From contig NZ_JAERRF010000006.1 of assembly GCF_016741875.1 (NCBI RefSeq), positions 62,001-126,000 on the forward strand: a stretch of 64,000 nt of DNA, in the 5' to 3' direction. The translations under genes were made by a program, and so were the position numbers. This DNA is from Streptomyces coffeae. GTDB taxonomy: Bacteria > Actinomycetota > Actinomycetes > Streptomycetales > Streptomycetaceae. This document shows positions 26,236 to 34,678 of this stretch, piece after piece; positions within the stretch are counted from its first letter, which is position 1, and every line of letters starts with the position of its first letter. The notes under the pieces are model-generated. The model did no database searches and had not been told where the DNA came from. It saw only the letters and a list, made by a program, of their open reading frames with translations.

Positions 26236-27120
26236 TCAGCCGCACTGCCAGGTGAACATCGCCTTGTCGAAACGGCCCGCGGCCAGGTCCTCGGGGCGGA
26301 TCAGCCAGTACAGGACACCCGCGTCGGCCCACATCATCCCAGTGTCCTCGTCGGAGTCGAACTGGGCCAGCAGCACCCACCGCGCCGCCTCCTCCTCGAC
26401 GCGCGGATCCTCCCAGTCGACGTCGTCGCCCAGCACCGCCTTGGCGACCGTGATCTCCACGGCGTCCTGCACACACTGCGCGTGTCCGCCGATCTGGTGC
26501 GCGGCGCCCCGCTGGTGGTCCCACAGCGCCTCCATGAAGGTGTCGCACCGCACCGGATGGGCGTAGCGCTCCTTGACGGACAGCGCGCCGAGCCCGAACT
26601 CCGCGCTCAGCACGGTCGATTCGGCGTCCGGGGCACTCGGCGCCACCTGAGCGGTCAGCGGTACGGCCGGGTACGGGGTGAGCCCTTCGGGCGCGGGCCG
26701 CTCGGGCACGTCGGCGGACGCGGGCGGCAGATGCAGCAGCCGCGCACCGGCCCAGGTGTCCGGATCGCAGGTGTCCACCACCGCCTCGCACTCCTCGTCC
26801 TCGAGGTAGAAGAAGGCCAGCCGGCCCTGGGGGCGCAGCGGGATGTCCAACTCGTCGACGGGGAGCGCGGCACAGTCGACCACGGCCACGAACGACAGCG
26901 GGCCGTAGCCTTCCCGGACGGGCCACTCGATGTCCTCCGGCAGCCGGGGCAGACCGCCGAGCCGACCGACCACGGGATCGCCGGGAACGGCCGCCCGGAG
27001 GTGGGCGGCGGGGCGCAGCAGCCCCGTCCAGCGGTCGGCCATGTCGGGGGGCAGGTGGGTACGGGCCAATGTGTGCAGGGCGTCGGGAGCGGTGTTCTCA
27101 CGGGTGTCCATACGCACCAT
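26236..27120 (-). CDS. YwqG/DUF1963-like protein
   Basis: About 294 residues, soluble. Family landmarks are VGRLGGLPRLPEDIEWPV near residue 50, LSFVAVVDCAALP, GRLAFFYL near 100, a His-containing GGHAQCVQD and, near the end, WVLLAQFDSDEDTGMMWADAG followed by a final MFTWQCG. This order (Pro-rich trough, substrate-like beta core, FDSD block) is that of YwqG-type DUF1963 proteins of unknown function. ATG 27120 or ATG 27111 can be the start; no clear ribosome site separates them. Confidence 0.72.
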   Translation of the reverse strand: MVRMDTRENTAPDALHTLARTHLPPDMADRWTGLLRPAAHLRAAVPGDPVVGRLGGLPRLPEDIEWPVREGYGPLSFVAVVDCAALPVDELDIPLRPQGRLAFFYLEDEECEAVVDTCDPDTWAGARLLHLPPASADVPERPAPEGLTPYPAVPLTAQVAPSAPDAESTVLSAEFGLGALSVKERYAHPVRCDTFMEALWDHQRGAAHQIGGHAQCVQDAVEITVAKAVLGDDVDWEDPRVEEEAARWVLLAQFDSDEDTGMMWADAGVLYWLIRPEDLAAGRFDKAMFTWQCG

Positions 27121-27246
27121 GGTGACCACCGGCACCGACAGGCCCACTCCGGGTCCCCGTTCCCGGCCCCGACGTCCCGCGTGACGCCCGCCACCCCCAC
27201 GGAACATGCTCTGCGAACTCGGCACGGCTCTTGGCACGTTCTGCGC

Positions 27247-27312
27247 AGCGGGCGGCTGCACTTCCGCCCGCTCCAAGGCTTCACACCGCGCCCGCCCGTA
27301 CCGGCGGGCGCG
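27247..27312. promoter_or_regulatory. Two tandem GC hairpins
   Basis: Stem 1: AGCGGGCGG / CCGCCCGCT (27247-27255 with 27264-27272). Stem 2: CGCGCCCGCC / GGCGGGCGCG (27287-27296 with 27303-27312), followed by GGCTGTTT. They lie between the divergent genes at 27120 and 27358. The arms share GGGCGG/CCGCCC, so alternative pairing is possible. Confidence 0.4.
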
Positions 27313-27357
27313 GGCTGTTTCCGTCGGCGGTGGCCGTCGGACAAGGGGGATTCCAGC

Positions 27358-27627
27358 ATGACCACCTACCGGCGTCGCGAGGGGAGGGACGCCATGGCCT
27401 TCGCGGGACGTATCGGCGCACCCGACCACGACCCCCCGGCCGATGGTGTCGATCGGGATCCCGCCCGGATCGGCGCGGCGTTCCTCGTCCGCGGGGATCT
27501 CCCGCTGCCCGACGGCTGCCCGGTGTACGCGCTCCACCCGGCGGGGCTGGACGCGGCGGCGGTGCGTCTGCTGACCGCGTCCGATGTGGTCAACTCCCTG
27601 GCGCACAACGCCTCGACGGCGAACTGA
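27358..27627 (+). CDS. Hypothetical protein, 89 aa
   Basis: ATG 27358 follows AAGGGGGA, a good ribosome site. The product has a basic N-terminus (MTTYRRREGRDAMAF), an Asp/Pro-rich middle, and ends in DVVNSLAHNASTAN. No signal peptide, membrane segment or known domain. It lies downstream of the two hairpins and 650 bases before the peptide-export operon; I see no link to it beyond position. Confidence 0.45.
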   Translation: MTTYRRREGRDAMAFAGRIGAPDHDPPADGVDRDPARIGAAFLVRGDLPLPDGCPVYALHPAGLDAAAVRLLTASDVVNSLAHNASTAN

Positions 27628-28280
27628 CGCACCAGCGGGACCCGGGCGGGGCGTGCCTTCGCGCCCCGTCCGAAGTCATGACCTCTGTCGTACTCATGCG
27701 CTCCATGTCCATTCCGGGGGTATTCCCGGCCTTTCAGCGGACCAACTGCCTGATGGTGCAGTTGTGATAGCGCATACCGATCGGCTGGATGGACTGAATT
27801 CGGCAGCGTTATCGGCACCCCGTCGCACATGTCGCATTCCCGATGTGTGCGGGATGGGGAATGCGAGTATCGATCGTCCAGTCTTCAAGCGATCGGCACA
27901 CCTATTCCACAGACGCCGTGTGTGGCGCCCGGACCGGGCGCCGGATCCGGCCCGCGCATGGGGGCTTCGCCCGTGATCGCGGGGTTGTCCGACGAGGTCA
28001 ACGCGAGTGCGCAGAGCACAAGTGACGGACTTGTGAAGAAGAGCCGCCCATCGCGTGGCCGTATGTGTGTGCCCGGTGATCGGAAGGTGACGGAATGCGC
28101 CGTTCCGTGCGATGTCTGATTCGCAGCCCACCGAGTTGGCGTGATTACATCCTTTCCCACTGAGGCGTTCTCAGGATCCGGTCCCCCCGAATCCTGCGTT
28201 TGTTCCGCGGGTGCCGTCCATTCGGCAACCGTGGGCCGCTGAAGGCTCATTCGAGATATTTATCCAAGGGAGACGCAATA
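27628..28280 (+). promoter_or_regulatory. 653-base non-coding region before the peptide operon
   Basis: No gene is supported here on either strand. It contains an inverted repeat CAACTGC-N8-GCAGTTG (27743-27764) and CTGAG-gcgtt-CTCAG (28160-28174). It ends with AAGGGAG (28266-28272), the ribosome site of the precursor. It is less G+C-rich than its surroundings in places (for example 28250-28262), as for a promoter or leader region. A TTG-type sigma-70 promoter cannot be assigned with confidence. Confidence 0.5.
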
Positions 28281-28496
28281 ATGAACAACGCACCCAAGGT
28301 CGCGACCCAGGAGATCTCCGACGCTGAGCTGGACAACGTAGCCGGCGGGCTGGGTGCGACGGTCACCAACACCCTCGGCACCGTCGAGGCCGCCGCCGCC
28401 CCGGTCAACGGCGTCGTCGGCACCGCCACCGGCACCGTGGACGGCCTCTCCGGCCTGAACACCTCCGGTGTCGTCGGCACCGTCGGTGCCCTCTGA
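28281..28496 (+). CDS. Double-glycine-leader precursor peptide, Cys-free
   Basis: 71 residues. The leader (residues 1-23) ends ISDAELDNVAGG, the ELxxVxGG-type signal cut by C39 peptidases. The predicted mature part is 48 residues built only from Gly, Thr, Val, Ala, Leu, Asn, Ser, Pro, Glu and Asp. There is no Cys, Lys, Arg, His or aromatic residue. GVVGT occurs twice and GTV three times, giving two loose repeat units. ATG 28281 has AAGGGAG upstream. It is the first gene of the export operon. Similar streptomycete peptides have been called lantibiotic-like by genome pipelines, but lanthionine needs Cys. Function unknown; it could be a bacteriocin, signal or surface peptide. Confidence 0.8.
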   Translation: MNNAPKVATQEISDAELDNVAGGLGATVTNTLGTVEAAAAPVNGVVGTATGTVDGLSGLNTSGVVGTVGAL

Positions 28497-28543
28497 GGCG
28501 ACCCTCACCCTGAGGCGATCTCACCTCTGAGGCGATCTCCCCT
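28493..28543 (+). repeat. Three tandem 17-bp units after the precursor
   Basis: CTGAGGCG begins at 28493, 28510 and 28527, an exact 17-base period with similar following bases (accctcacc, atctcacct, atctcccct). The first unit contains the precursor's stop codon. A further CTGAGGCG is at 28160, before the gene. Confidence 0.7.
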
Positions 28544-28551
28544 CGCCTCCC

Positions 28552-28572
28552 GGTGCCGCCGAGCGCGGCACC
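28552..28572 (+). terminator. Hairpin downstream of the precursor
   Basis: GGTGCCGC-cgagc-GCGGCACC, an 8-bp perfect stem 56 bases after the precursor stop, followed by a weaker CCGGTCG/CGACCGG pairing. It may act as partial terminator or RNA stabiliser, so that the precursor mRNA exceeds that of the transporter genes. Confidence 0.45.
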
Positions 28573-28730
28573 ACCGGTCGGACGGCCCCGCCGTACGACC
28601 GGCCCCGTGCCCCGGGCCCGCCTGGTCCGGGGCATTCGGCGGTCCATGGGTGCCCGGCGCCCGGACCGCCGCGGCGCCACCATGCGAAGCCGCGCACTCC
28701 ATCCGTTCCCGCGGTTGAGGAAAGACTCTC

Positions 28731-29537
28731 GTGCAGTTCCGCCAGCAAGCCCTTACCAAGGCGCAGTCGGCAGAGGACATCGATCTGCCGGTGCGCTACG
28801 CCCGCCCGCAGGGGTGGCTCGCCCTGGCGGTCACACTCGTCGTCATGGCCGCGGCCGCCGTCTGGTCAGTGACCGGCACCGTGTCCAGCACGCTGGCCGC
28901 CCCCGGCATCCTCACCCACGGACAGGGCAGTTACATCCTCCAGAGCCCCGTCGCCGGACAGGTCACCGCCGTACTCGCCAAGGAAGGCAGCACCCTGCGC
29001 GCGGGCGCCCCGCTGCTGAAGATCCGCACCCCGCGCGGCAGCAGCGTCGTCCGCACCCTCGCCGCGGGCCGGCTCACCACCCTGGTCGTCTCGATCGGCT
29101 CCGTCCTCACCACCGGCGCCGACGTGGCTTCCGTCGAACGCGTCCGCCACTCCGGCGACCCGCTGACCGCCACCCTCTACGTACCGGCCGGACGGGCCGC
29201 TTCGGTGCCGGTCGGCGCACCCGTCGACCTCGGTGTGCAGTCGGTGCCCAGCCAGACCTACGGAAGTCTGCGCGGCCATGTCCGGGCGGTCGGCCGCACC
29301 GCCCAGTCGCGCCAGCAGATCGGCTCCCACCTCGGCAGCGACCAACTCGGCGAGGAGTTCTCCCGGCACGGCCCGCCGGTCGCGGTGCTGGTCCGGCTGG
29401 ACCGCTCCGCCACCACTCGCTCCGGCTACCGCTGGTCCTCCCCGAAGGGCCCGCCGTTCACCCCCGACTCCATGACCCTGGCCACCGGCACGGTCCATCT
29501 GGCCGACCGGCACCCGATCGAATGGCTGCTCCCGTGA
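28731..29537 (+). CDS. HlyD-family adaptor of the peptide exporter (NHLM type)
   Basis: 268 residues. One membrane helix (about 29-49, LALAVTLVVMAAAAVWSVTG) follows a cytosolic N-terminus; the rest is a short lipoyl/barrel-sandwich region (GSYILQSPVAGQVTAVLAKEG, about 65-90) and a beta region with no long coiled coil. This is the pattern of the small HlyD proteins in NHLM bacteriocin systems, which link the two ABC subunits at the membrane. GTG 28731 follows GAGGAAAG. Its stop overlaps the start of the peptidase-transporter by four bases. Confidence 0.82.
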   Translation: MQFRQQALTKAQSAEDIDLPVRYARPQGWLALAVTLVVMAAAAVWSVTGTVSSTLAAPGILTHGQGSYILQSPVAGQVTAVLAKEGSTLRAGAPLLKIRTPRGSSVVRTLAAGRLTTLVVSIGSVLTTGADVASVERVRHSGDPLTATLYVPAGRAASVPVGAPVDLGVQSVPSQTYGSLRGHVRAVGRTAQSRQQIGSHLGSDQLGEEFSRHGPPVAVLVRLDRSATTRSGYRWSSPKGPPFTPDSMTLATGTVHLADRHPIEWLLP

Positions 29538-31816
29538 CCACCACCCACGACGGCGGACCGCCCCGCCCGGCACCCGCCGGAAGCAGCGGACGCCGCCGCC
29601 CCGAGCCCACCCGGGGACGGCGGCGGGCCCCGCGGCGCGCGGCCGGGCCCCAGCGGCCGCGGCGCCGCACCGTGCGCACCCCCACCGTGCTCCAGATGGA
29701 GGCGCTGGAATGCGGTGCCGCCTCCCTCGCGATGGTGCTCGGACACTACGGACGCCATGTGCCGCTGGAGGAGCTGCGGATCGCCTGCGGAGTCTCCCGG
29801 GACGGCTCCCGTGCCAGCAATCTGCTGCGGGCCGCGCGCAGTTACGGGCTGAGCGCCAAGGGCATGCAGATGGAGCCGGAGAGCCTGGCCGAGGTCCGGG
29901 CACCGGCCATCCTCTTCTGGGAGTTCAACCACTACGTCGTCTACGACGGCATGGGGCGCCGGTTCGGCAAGCGCGGGGTGTACATCAACGACCCCGACAA
30001 GGGGCGCCGGTTCGTTCCCACCGAGGAGTTCGACACCAGCTTCACCGGAGTGGTCCTGGTCTTCGAACCCGAGGTGTCCTTCCGCCGCGGCGGACGCCGT
30101 CCCGGGGTGCTGGGCGCCCTGCCCGCCCGGATGCGGGGGACCACCGGCACCCTGCTGGCCTCCCTGCTCGCCAGTCTGCTGCTGGTCGTGGTGGGCGCCG
30201 CCGTCCCCGCGCTCAGCCGCACCTTCATCGACACCTTCCTGATCGGCGGGGAAACCTCCACCCTCGGGCCGCTGTTCGCCTCGATGGCCGTGGCGGTGCT
30301 GCTGACCGCCGTGCTCACCGGAGTGCAGCAGGCCAATCTGCTGCGCGGGCGGATCATCTCCTCCACCCTCAGCAGCGCCCGTTTCCTGCGCCATCTGCTG
30401 CGGCTGCCCGTCACGTTCTTCGCCCAGCGCAGTCCCGCCGACCTCGTCCAGCGGCTGCGGTCCAACGACACCGTGGCGGAAACCCTCGCCCGCGACCTGG
30501 CCGCCGCCGCGGTCGACGGGGTCGTGGTGGTGCTCTACGCACTGCTGCTGTGGACCTACGACCCCCAGCTCACCCTGGTCGGCGTGGGACTGGCGCTGCT
30601 CAACGTGGTCGCCATGCGCATCGTGATCCGGCTGCGCGCCACCCGCACCCAGAAACTGCGGGCCGACACCGCACGGCTGACCACCACCTCGTACACCGGG
30701 CTCCAGCTCATCGAGACGATGAAGGCCACCGGCGGAGAGAACGGATACTTCCGCCGCTGGGCGGGCCAGCACGCCATCACCCTCGAGGAACAGCAGCGCC
30801 TTGGGGTGCCGAGCGCGGCCCTGGCCGTGGTGGCGCCCACCCTCGCCACCCTCAACAGCGCGCTCATCCTGTGGATCGGTGGACTGCGCGCCGTCGAGGG
30901 CCATGTGTCGGTCGGACTGCTGGTGGCCTTCCAGGCGCTGGTGGCCCGGTTCACCGCGCCCATCACCCGGCTCAACGGTGTGGCCGGGCGCATCCAGGAC
31001 TTCTCCGCGGACGTGGCCCGGCTCAAGGACGTGGAGAACTTCCCGCTGGACACCCTCTACACCCGTGACCAGCCGGAGCCCGACACCCGCAGGCTCACCG
31101 GCCATGTGACGCTGGAGAACGTCACTTTCGGCTACAACCCGCTGGACGAACCCCTGCTGCGCGGCATCTCGCTCGCCGTCGGCCCCGGCCGCCAGGTGGC
31201 GCTGGTCGGTGGCTCCGGCAGCGGCAAGTCCACCGTGTCGCGGCTCGTCTCCGGCCTCTACAGCCCGTGGGAGGGGGCCATCCGTATCGACGGCCAGCGC
31301 CTGGAGGACATCCCCCGCGGCGCGCTCGCCGCCTCGGTGTCCTTCGTCGACCAGGACGTGTTCCTCTTCGAGGGAACGGTGCGGGACAACGTGGCGCTGT
31401 GGGACCCCTCGATCCCGGATGAGGCGGTGGTGGCCGCGCTGAAGGACGCCGCCCTCTACGACGACGTCATCGCCCGCCGCCCCGAAGGCATCCACGGCCG
31501 CGTGGAGCAGGACGGCCGCAACTTCTCCGGCGGCCAGCGGCAGCGGCTGGAGATCGCCCGCGCCCTGGTCCGCCGCCCCAGTGTGCTGGTGCTGGACGAG
31601 GTCACCAGCGCCCTGGACGCGCGGACCGAACGCACCGTCATGGACAACCTGCGCCGCCGCGGCTGTGCGTGCGTGGTGATCGCCCACCGGCTCAGCACCG
31701 TGCGGGACAGCGACGAGATCCTCGTCCTGAACCAGGGCACGGTCGTGGAACGCGGACGCCACGAGGACCTCGCCGCGGCCGGGGGACCGTACGCCCAGCT
31801 GATGAAGGAGCACTGA
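29534..31816 (+). CDS. C39-peptidase/ABC transporter (NHLM ABC1 type)
   Basis: 760 residues. A basic Arg/Pro-rich N-terminus is followed by a C39 peptidase domain with catalytic Cys60 (QMEALECGAASLAMVLGHYG), His133 (FNHYVVYDG) and Asp153 (INDPDKG), which removes double-glycine leaders. Next come six membrane helices (about 195-480) and an ATPase with Walker A GGSGSGKST near 558, signature FSGGQRQRLE near 664 and Walker B VLVLDEVTSALD. All catalytic parts are intact. GTG 29534 overlaps the HlyD gene stop. It should both cleave the precursor after GG and export it. Confidence 0.93.
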   Translation: MTTTHDGGPPRPAPAGSSGRRRPEPTRGRRRAPRRAAGPQRPRRRTVRTPTVLQMEALECGAASLAMVLGHYGRHVPLEELRIACGVSRDGSRASNLLRAARSYGLSAKGMQMEPESLAEVRAPAILFWEFNHYVVYDGMGRRFGKRGVYINDPDKGRRFVPTEEFDTSFTGVVLVFEPEVSFRRGGRRPGVLGALPARMRGTTGTLLASLLASLLLVVVGAAVPALSRTFIDTFLIGGETSTLGPLFASMAVAVLLTAVLTGVQQANLLRGRIISSTLSSARFLRHLLRLPVTFFAQRSPADLVQRLRSNDTVAETLARDLAAAAVDGVVVVLYALLLWTYDPQLTLVGVGLALLNVVAMRIVIRLRATRTQKLRADTARLTTTSYTGLQLIETMKATGGENGYFRRWAGQHAITLEEQQRLGVPSAALAVVAPTLATLNSALILWIGGLRAVEGHVSVGLLVAFQALVARFTAPITRLNGVAGRIQDFSADVARLKDVENFPLDTLYTRDQPEPDTRRLTGHVTLENVTFGYNPLDEPLLRGISLAVGPGRQVALVGGSGSGKSTVSRLVSGLYSPWEGAIRIDGQRLEDIPRGALAASVSFVDQDVFLFEGTVRDNVALWDPSIPDEAVVAALKDAALYDDVIARRPEGIHGRVEQDGRNFSGGQRQRLEIARALVRRPSVLVLDEVTSALDARTERTVMDNLRRRGCACVVIAHRLSTVRDSDEILVLNQGTVVERGRHEDLAAAGGPYAQLMKEH

Positions 31817-31817
31817 G

Positions 31818-34670
31818 ATGGCCTCCGTTCACCCGGCCGCCGACGTGGCCGCGGACGGCGGCGACGCGGTGATCCAGGCGCTGGGCGCGCTCGGCACCCC
31901 CGTCGACCGCACCGGGCTGCGCAGCCTTCCGCTGGCGGGTCCACAGGTGCTCTGGCTCGTCACCGGCGGCGCCCTGGACCTCTTCGCGGTCGACGCCGCC
32001 GAGGAGGGACACTGGCACTTCCTCGGCCGGCTGGAGCCGGGCGCCGCGCTCCCCGGCCCCGTCGAGGGCCCGCGCCACACCCTGGTCGGCAGGCCCTCGC
32101 AGGACTGCGCGGTGCGCCGGATCCCGCTGCGTGAGCTGTACCGGCCCGAGCAGTTCGACACCTACGCCACCGGCTGGGACGGTGAACCGTACGGCGACAT
32201 CCCGCCCACCCCGCTGGAACACGCGGTGGCGCTCGGGGTCAGCCGCAGCCTGGGCGTGCTGTTCCAGGCCCCACTGGACGGCGGCGGACCGGCGACCGAG
32301 GGCGAGGCGGCCGACGAGGACCTGCTCTGGCTCCCGGTGCCCCCCGGAAGTGTCCGCTACGGCGCCGAGTACAGCGCCCAGGCCGCCGGGGACCTGCTGA
32401 TCGACGGTGCGCTGTGGCAGCGGATGGTCAATCAGCAGTACCGGCTGGGCACCGCCGTGGACCGCTGGATCGAGGCCCTGGAACGCACCCACGCCGATCG
32501 CACGGCGGCCGGGATCCGGGCCGGTGAGGCCGTCCGCTCCCGCGCCGACCAGGCGCTCATCGCCTCCATCGGCGGTCCGCGGCAGGCGTCGCGGGCGGCG
32601 GAGGACACCACCGACGACACCGTTCACGCGGTGTGCCGCACCGTGGCCGAGGCCGCCGGTATCACCCTGGCCGACCCGCCGCGGGGCGCCGCCGCGGACG
32701 ACCGCATCAGCCCGGTGGAGCGGATCGCCGTCGCCTCCCGGATCCGCACCCGCGCCGTCCGGCTGGAGGGCGAGTGGTGGCGTGAGGACGCCGGACCGCT
32801 GGTGGGCTACCGCGCCCTGTCCGGCGCCCCGGTGGCGCTGCTGTGGCGGCGTGGCCGCTACGAGGCGGTCAATCCCGCCTCCGGGTTGCGGCTGCGGATC
32901 GGCGGGGGCAACGCCGATGAGTTCGAACCACGCGCCGTGATGTTCTACCGCCCGCTGCCCGACCGTCCGATGACGATGCGGCGGCTGCTGCGGTTCAGCG
33001 CCCGCGGGGTGGCGCCCGATCTGCGCAACCTCGTGGTCGGCGGGCTGGTGACGGTGGCGCTGGGCGCCCTGGTGCCGGTGGCGACCGGCCAGGTGCTCGG
33101 CGGTTTCGTCCCCCGGGCCGAGAAGAGCCCCATCGTCCAGATCTCCCTGGCCCTGATGGTGGCGAGCGTGGTCTCGGCGGCCTTCATGCTGCTCCAGAAC
33201 CTGACCCTGCTGCGTCTTGAGGGGCGGCTGGAGAGCACGCTCCAGCCCGCGGTCTGGGACCGGTTGCTGCGGCTGCCGACCCGCTTCTTCGCCGAACGCT
33301 CCACCGGCGAACTGGCCAGTGCGGCGATGGGCATCAGCACCATGCGCCGGGTGCTGTCCGGTGTCGCACCGGTGGTCCTCCAGGCCGGTACCGTCGGCGC
33401 GATGAACTTCGCGCTGCTGCTGTACTTCAGCGCGAAGCTGGCGCTCGCCGTGATGGCCATGCTGCTGGTCATCTCCGGGGTGTTCCTCGGGATGGGACTG
33501 TGGCAGGTGCGCTGGCAGCGGCGGCTGGTGGAGAGCGAGAACAAGCTCAACAACCAGGCGTTCCAGACCCTGCGCGGACTGCCCAAACTACGTGTCGCCG
33601 CGGCCGAGAACTTCGCCTACGCGGCCTGGGCCCGTGGCTTCGCCCACTCCCGCGAACTCCATCAGCGCACCGGCCGGATCAAGAACCTCACGCAGGTGCT
33701 CGACGCGGTCTACCTCCCGCTGTGCTCGCTCATCGTGTTCATGCTGCTGGCCGGTCCGGCGCGGGGGAGCATGTCGGCGGGGGCGTTCCTGACGTTCAAC
33801 ACCTCCGTCACCATGCTGCTCACCTCGGTCACCCAGCTCACCAACGCCCTGGTCTCGGTGGTGGCGGTACTGCCGATGTTCGAGCAGGTCAAACCGATCC
33901 TGGACGAGCCGCCCGAGGTCCGTGGCGGCAGCGCCCAGCCCGGGGCGCTCACCGGCGATCTGCGCGCCCGCAACCTCACCTTCCGCTACGCCGACGACGC
34001 ACCGCTGGTCCTCGACGATGTCTCGCTGGAGATCAGGCCGGGGGAGTTCGTGGCCGTCGTCGGGCCCAGTGGCTGCGGCAAGTCCACGCTGCTGCGGCTG
34101 CTCATCGGCTTCGAACGGCCGGTGTCCGGCAGTGTGCTCTACGACGGCCAGGACCTCGCCGCCCTCGACCAGACCGCCGTACGCCGCCAGTGCGGTGTGG
34201 TTCTCCAGAACGCCCAGCCCCTCAACGGCACCGTGCTCGACTGCATCCGCGGCGCCGAGCCGTACACCCCCGAGGAGGCCATGGCCGCCGCCGAACTGGC
34301 GGGTCTGGCCGAGGACATCCGCCGGATGCCCATGGGGCTGCACACGATGATCTCCGGCAGCGGTGCCATCTCCGGCGGTCAGCGGCAGCGGCTGATGATC
34401 GCCCAGGCCCTGATCCGCCGTCCGCGCATCCTCTTCTTCGACGAGGCCACCAGCGCCCTGGACAACGAGACCCAGCGGGTGGTCATCGACAGCACCCGCC
34501 GCCTCAACGCCAGCCGCCTGGTCATCGCACACCGGCTGTCGACGGTCATGGACGCCGACCGGGTGCTGGTGATGGAGGACGGGCGGATCGTCGAACAGGG
34601 CGCACCGGCCCAGCTGATGGCCAACCCGGGCGGAAAACTCTACGAGTTGGTGCGGCGGCAGATGCGCTGA
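31818..34670 (+). CDS. Second peptide-export ABC subunit (NHLM ABC2 type)
   Basis: 950 residues. A long N-terminal region of about 380 residues has a cyclic-nucleotide-binding-like beta fold (about 40-110) and a helical connector. The membrane domain is at about 390-680, and the ATPase has Walker A GPSGCGKST near 749, signature ISGGQRQRLM near 851 and Walker B ILFFDEATSALD. It lacks a C39 domain. ATG 31818 is one base after the previous stop, so the four genes from 28281 form one operon. NHLM systems always pair such a subunit with the peptidase-transporter. Confidence 0.9.
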   Translation: MASVHPAADVAADGGDAVIQALGALGTPVDRTGLRSLPLAGPQVLWLVTGGALDLFAVDAAEEGHWHFLGRLEPGAALPGPVEGPRHTLVGRPSQDCAVRRIPLRELYRPEQFDTYATGWDGEPYGDIPPTPLEHAVALGVSRSLGVLFQAPLDGGGPATEGEAADEDLLWLPVPPGSVRYGAEYSAQAAGDLLIDGALWQRMVNQQYRLGTAVDRWIEALERTHADRTAAGIRAGEAVRSRADQALIASIGGPRQASRAAEDTTDDTVHAVCRTVAEAAGITLADPPRGAAADDRISPVERIAVASRIRTRAVRLEGEWWREDAGPLVGYRALSGAPVALLWRRGRYEAVNPASGLRLRIGGGNADEFEPRAVMFYRPLPDRPMTMRRLLRFSARGVAPDLRNLVVGGLVTVALGALVPVATGQVLGGFVPRAEKSPIVQISLALMVASVVSAAFMLLQNLTLLRLEGRLESTLQPAVWDRLLRLPTRFFAERSTGELASAAMGISTMRRVLSGVAPVVLQAGTVGAMNFALLLYFSAKLALAVMAMLLVISGVFLGMGLWQVRWQRRLVESENKLNNQAFQTLRGLPKLRVAAAENFAYAAWARGFAHSRELHQRTGRIKNLTQVLDAVYLPLCSLIVFMLLAGPARGSMSAGAFLTFNTSVTMLLTSVTQLTNALVSVVAVLPMFEQVKPILDEPPEVRGGSAQPGALTGDLRARNLTFRYADDAPLVLDDVSLEIRPGEFVAVVGPSGCGKSTLLRLLIGFERPVSGSVLYDGQDLAALDQTAVRRQCGVVLQNAQPLNGTVLDCIRGAEPYTPEEAMAAAELAGLAEDIRRMPMGLHTMISGSGAISGGQRQRLMIAQALIRRPRILFFDEATSALDNETQRVVIDSTRRLNASRLVIAHRLSTVMDADRVLVMEDGRIVEQGAPAQLMANPGGKLYELVRRQMR

Positions 34671-34678
34671 GCGTGCCG

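Noticed and set aside
27885..28250. Minus-strand 121-codon frame before the peptide operon
   Set aside because: No ribosome site, no family, codon pattern not typical; treated as intergenic.
28281..28496. Calling the precursor a lanthipeptide
   Set aside because: It has no Cys, so no lanthionine can form, and no LanM/LanB/LanC-type gene is nearby.
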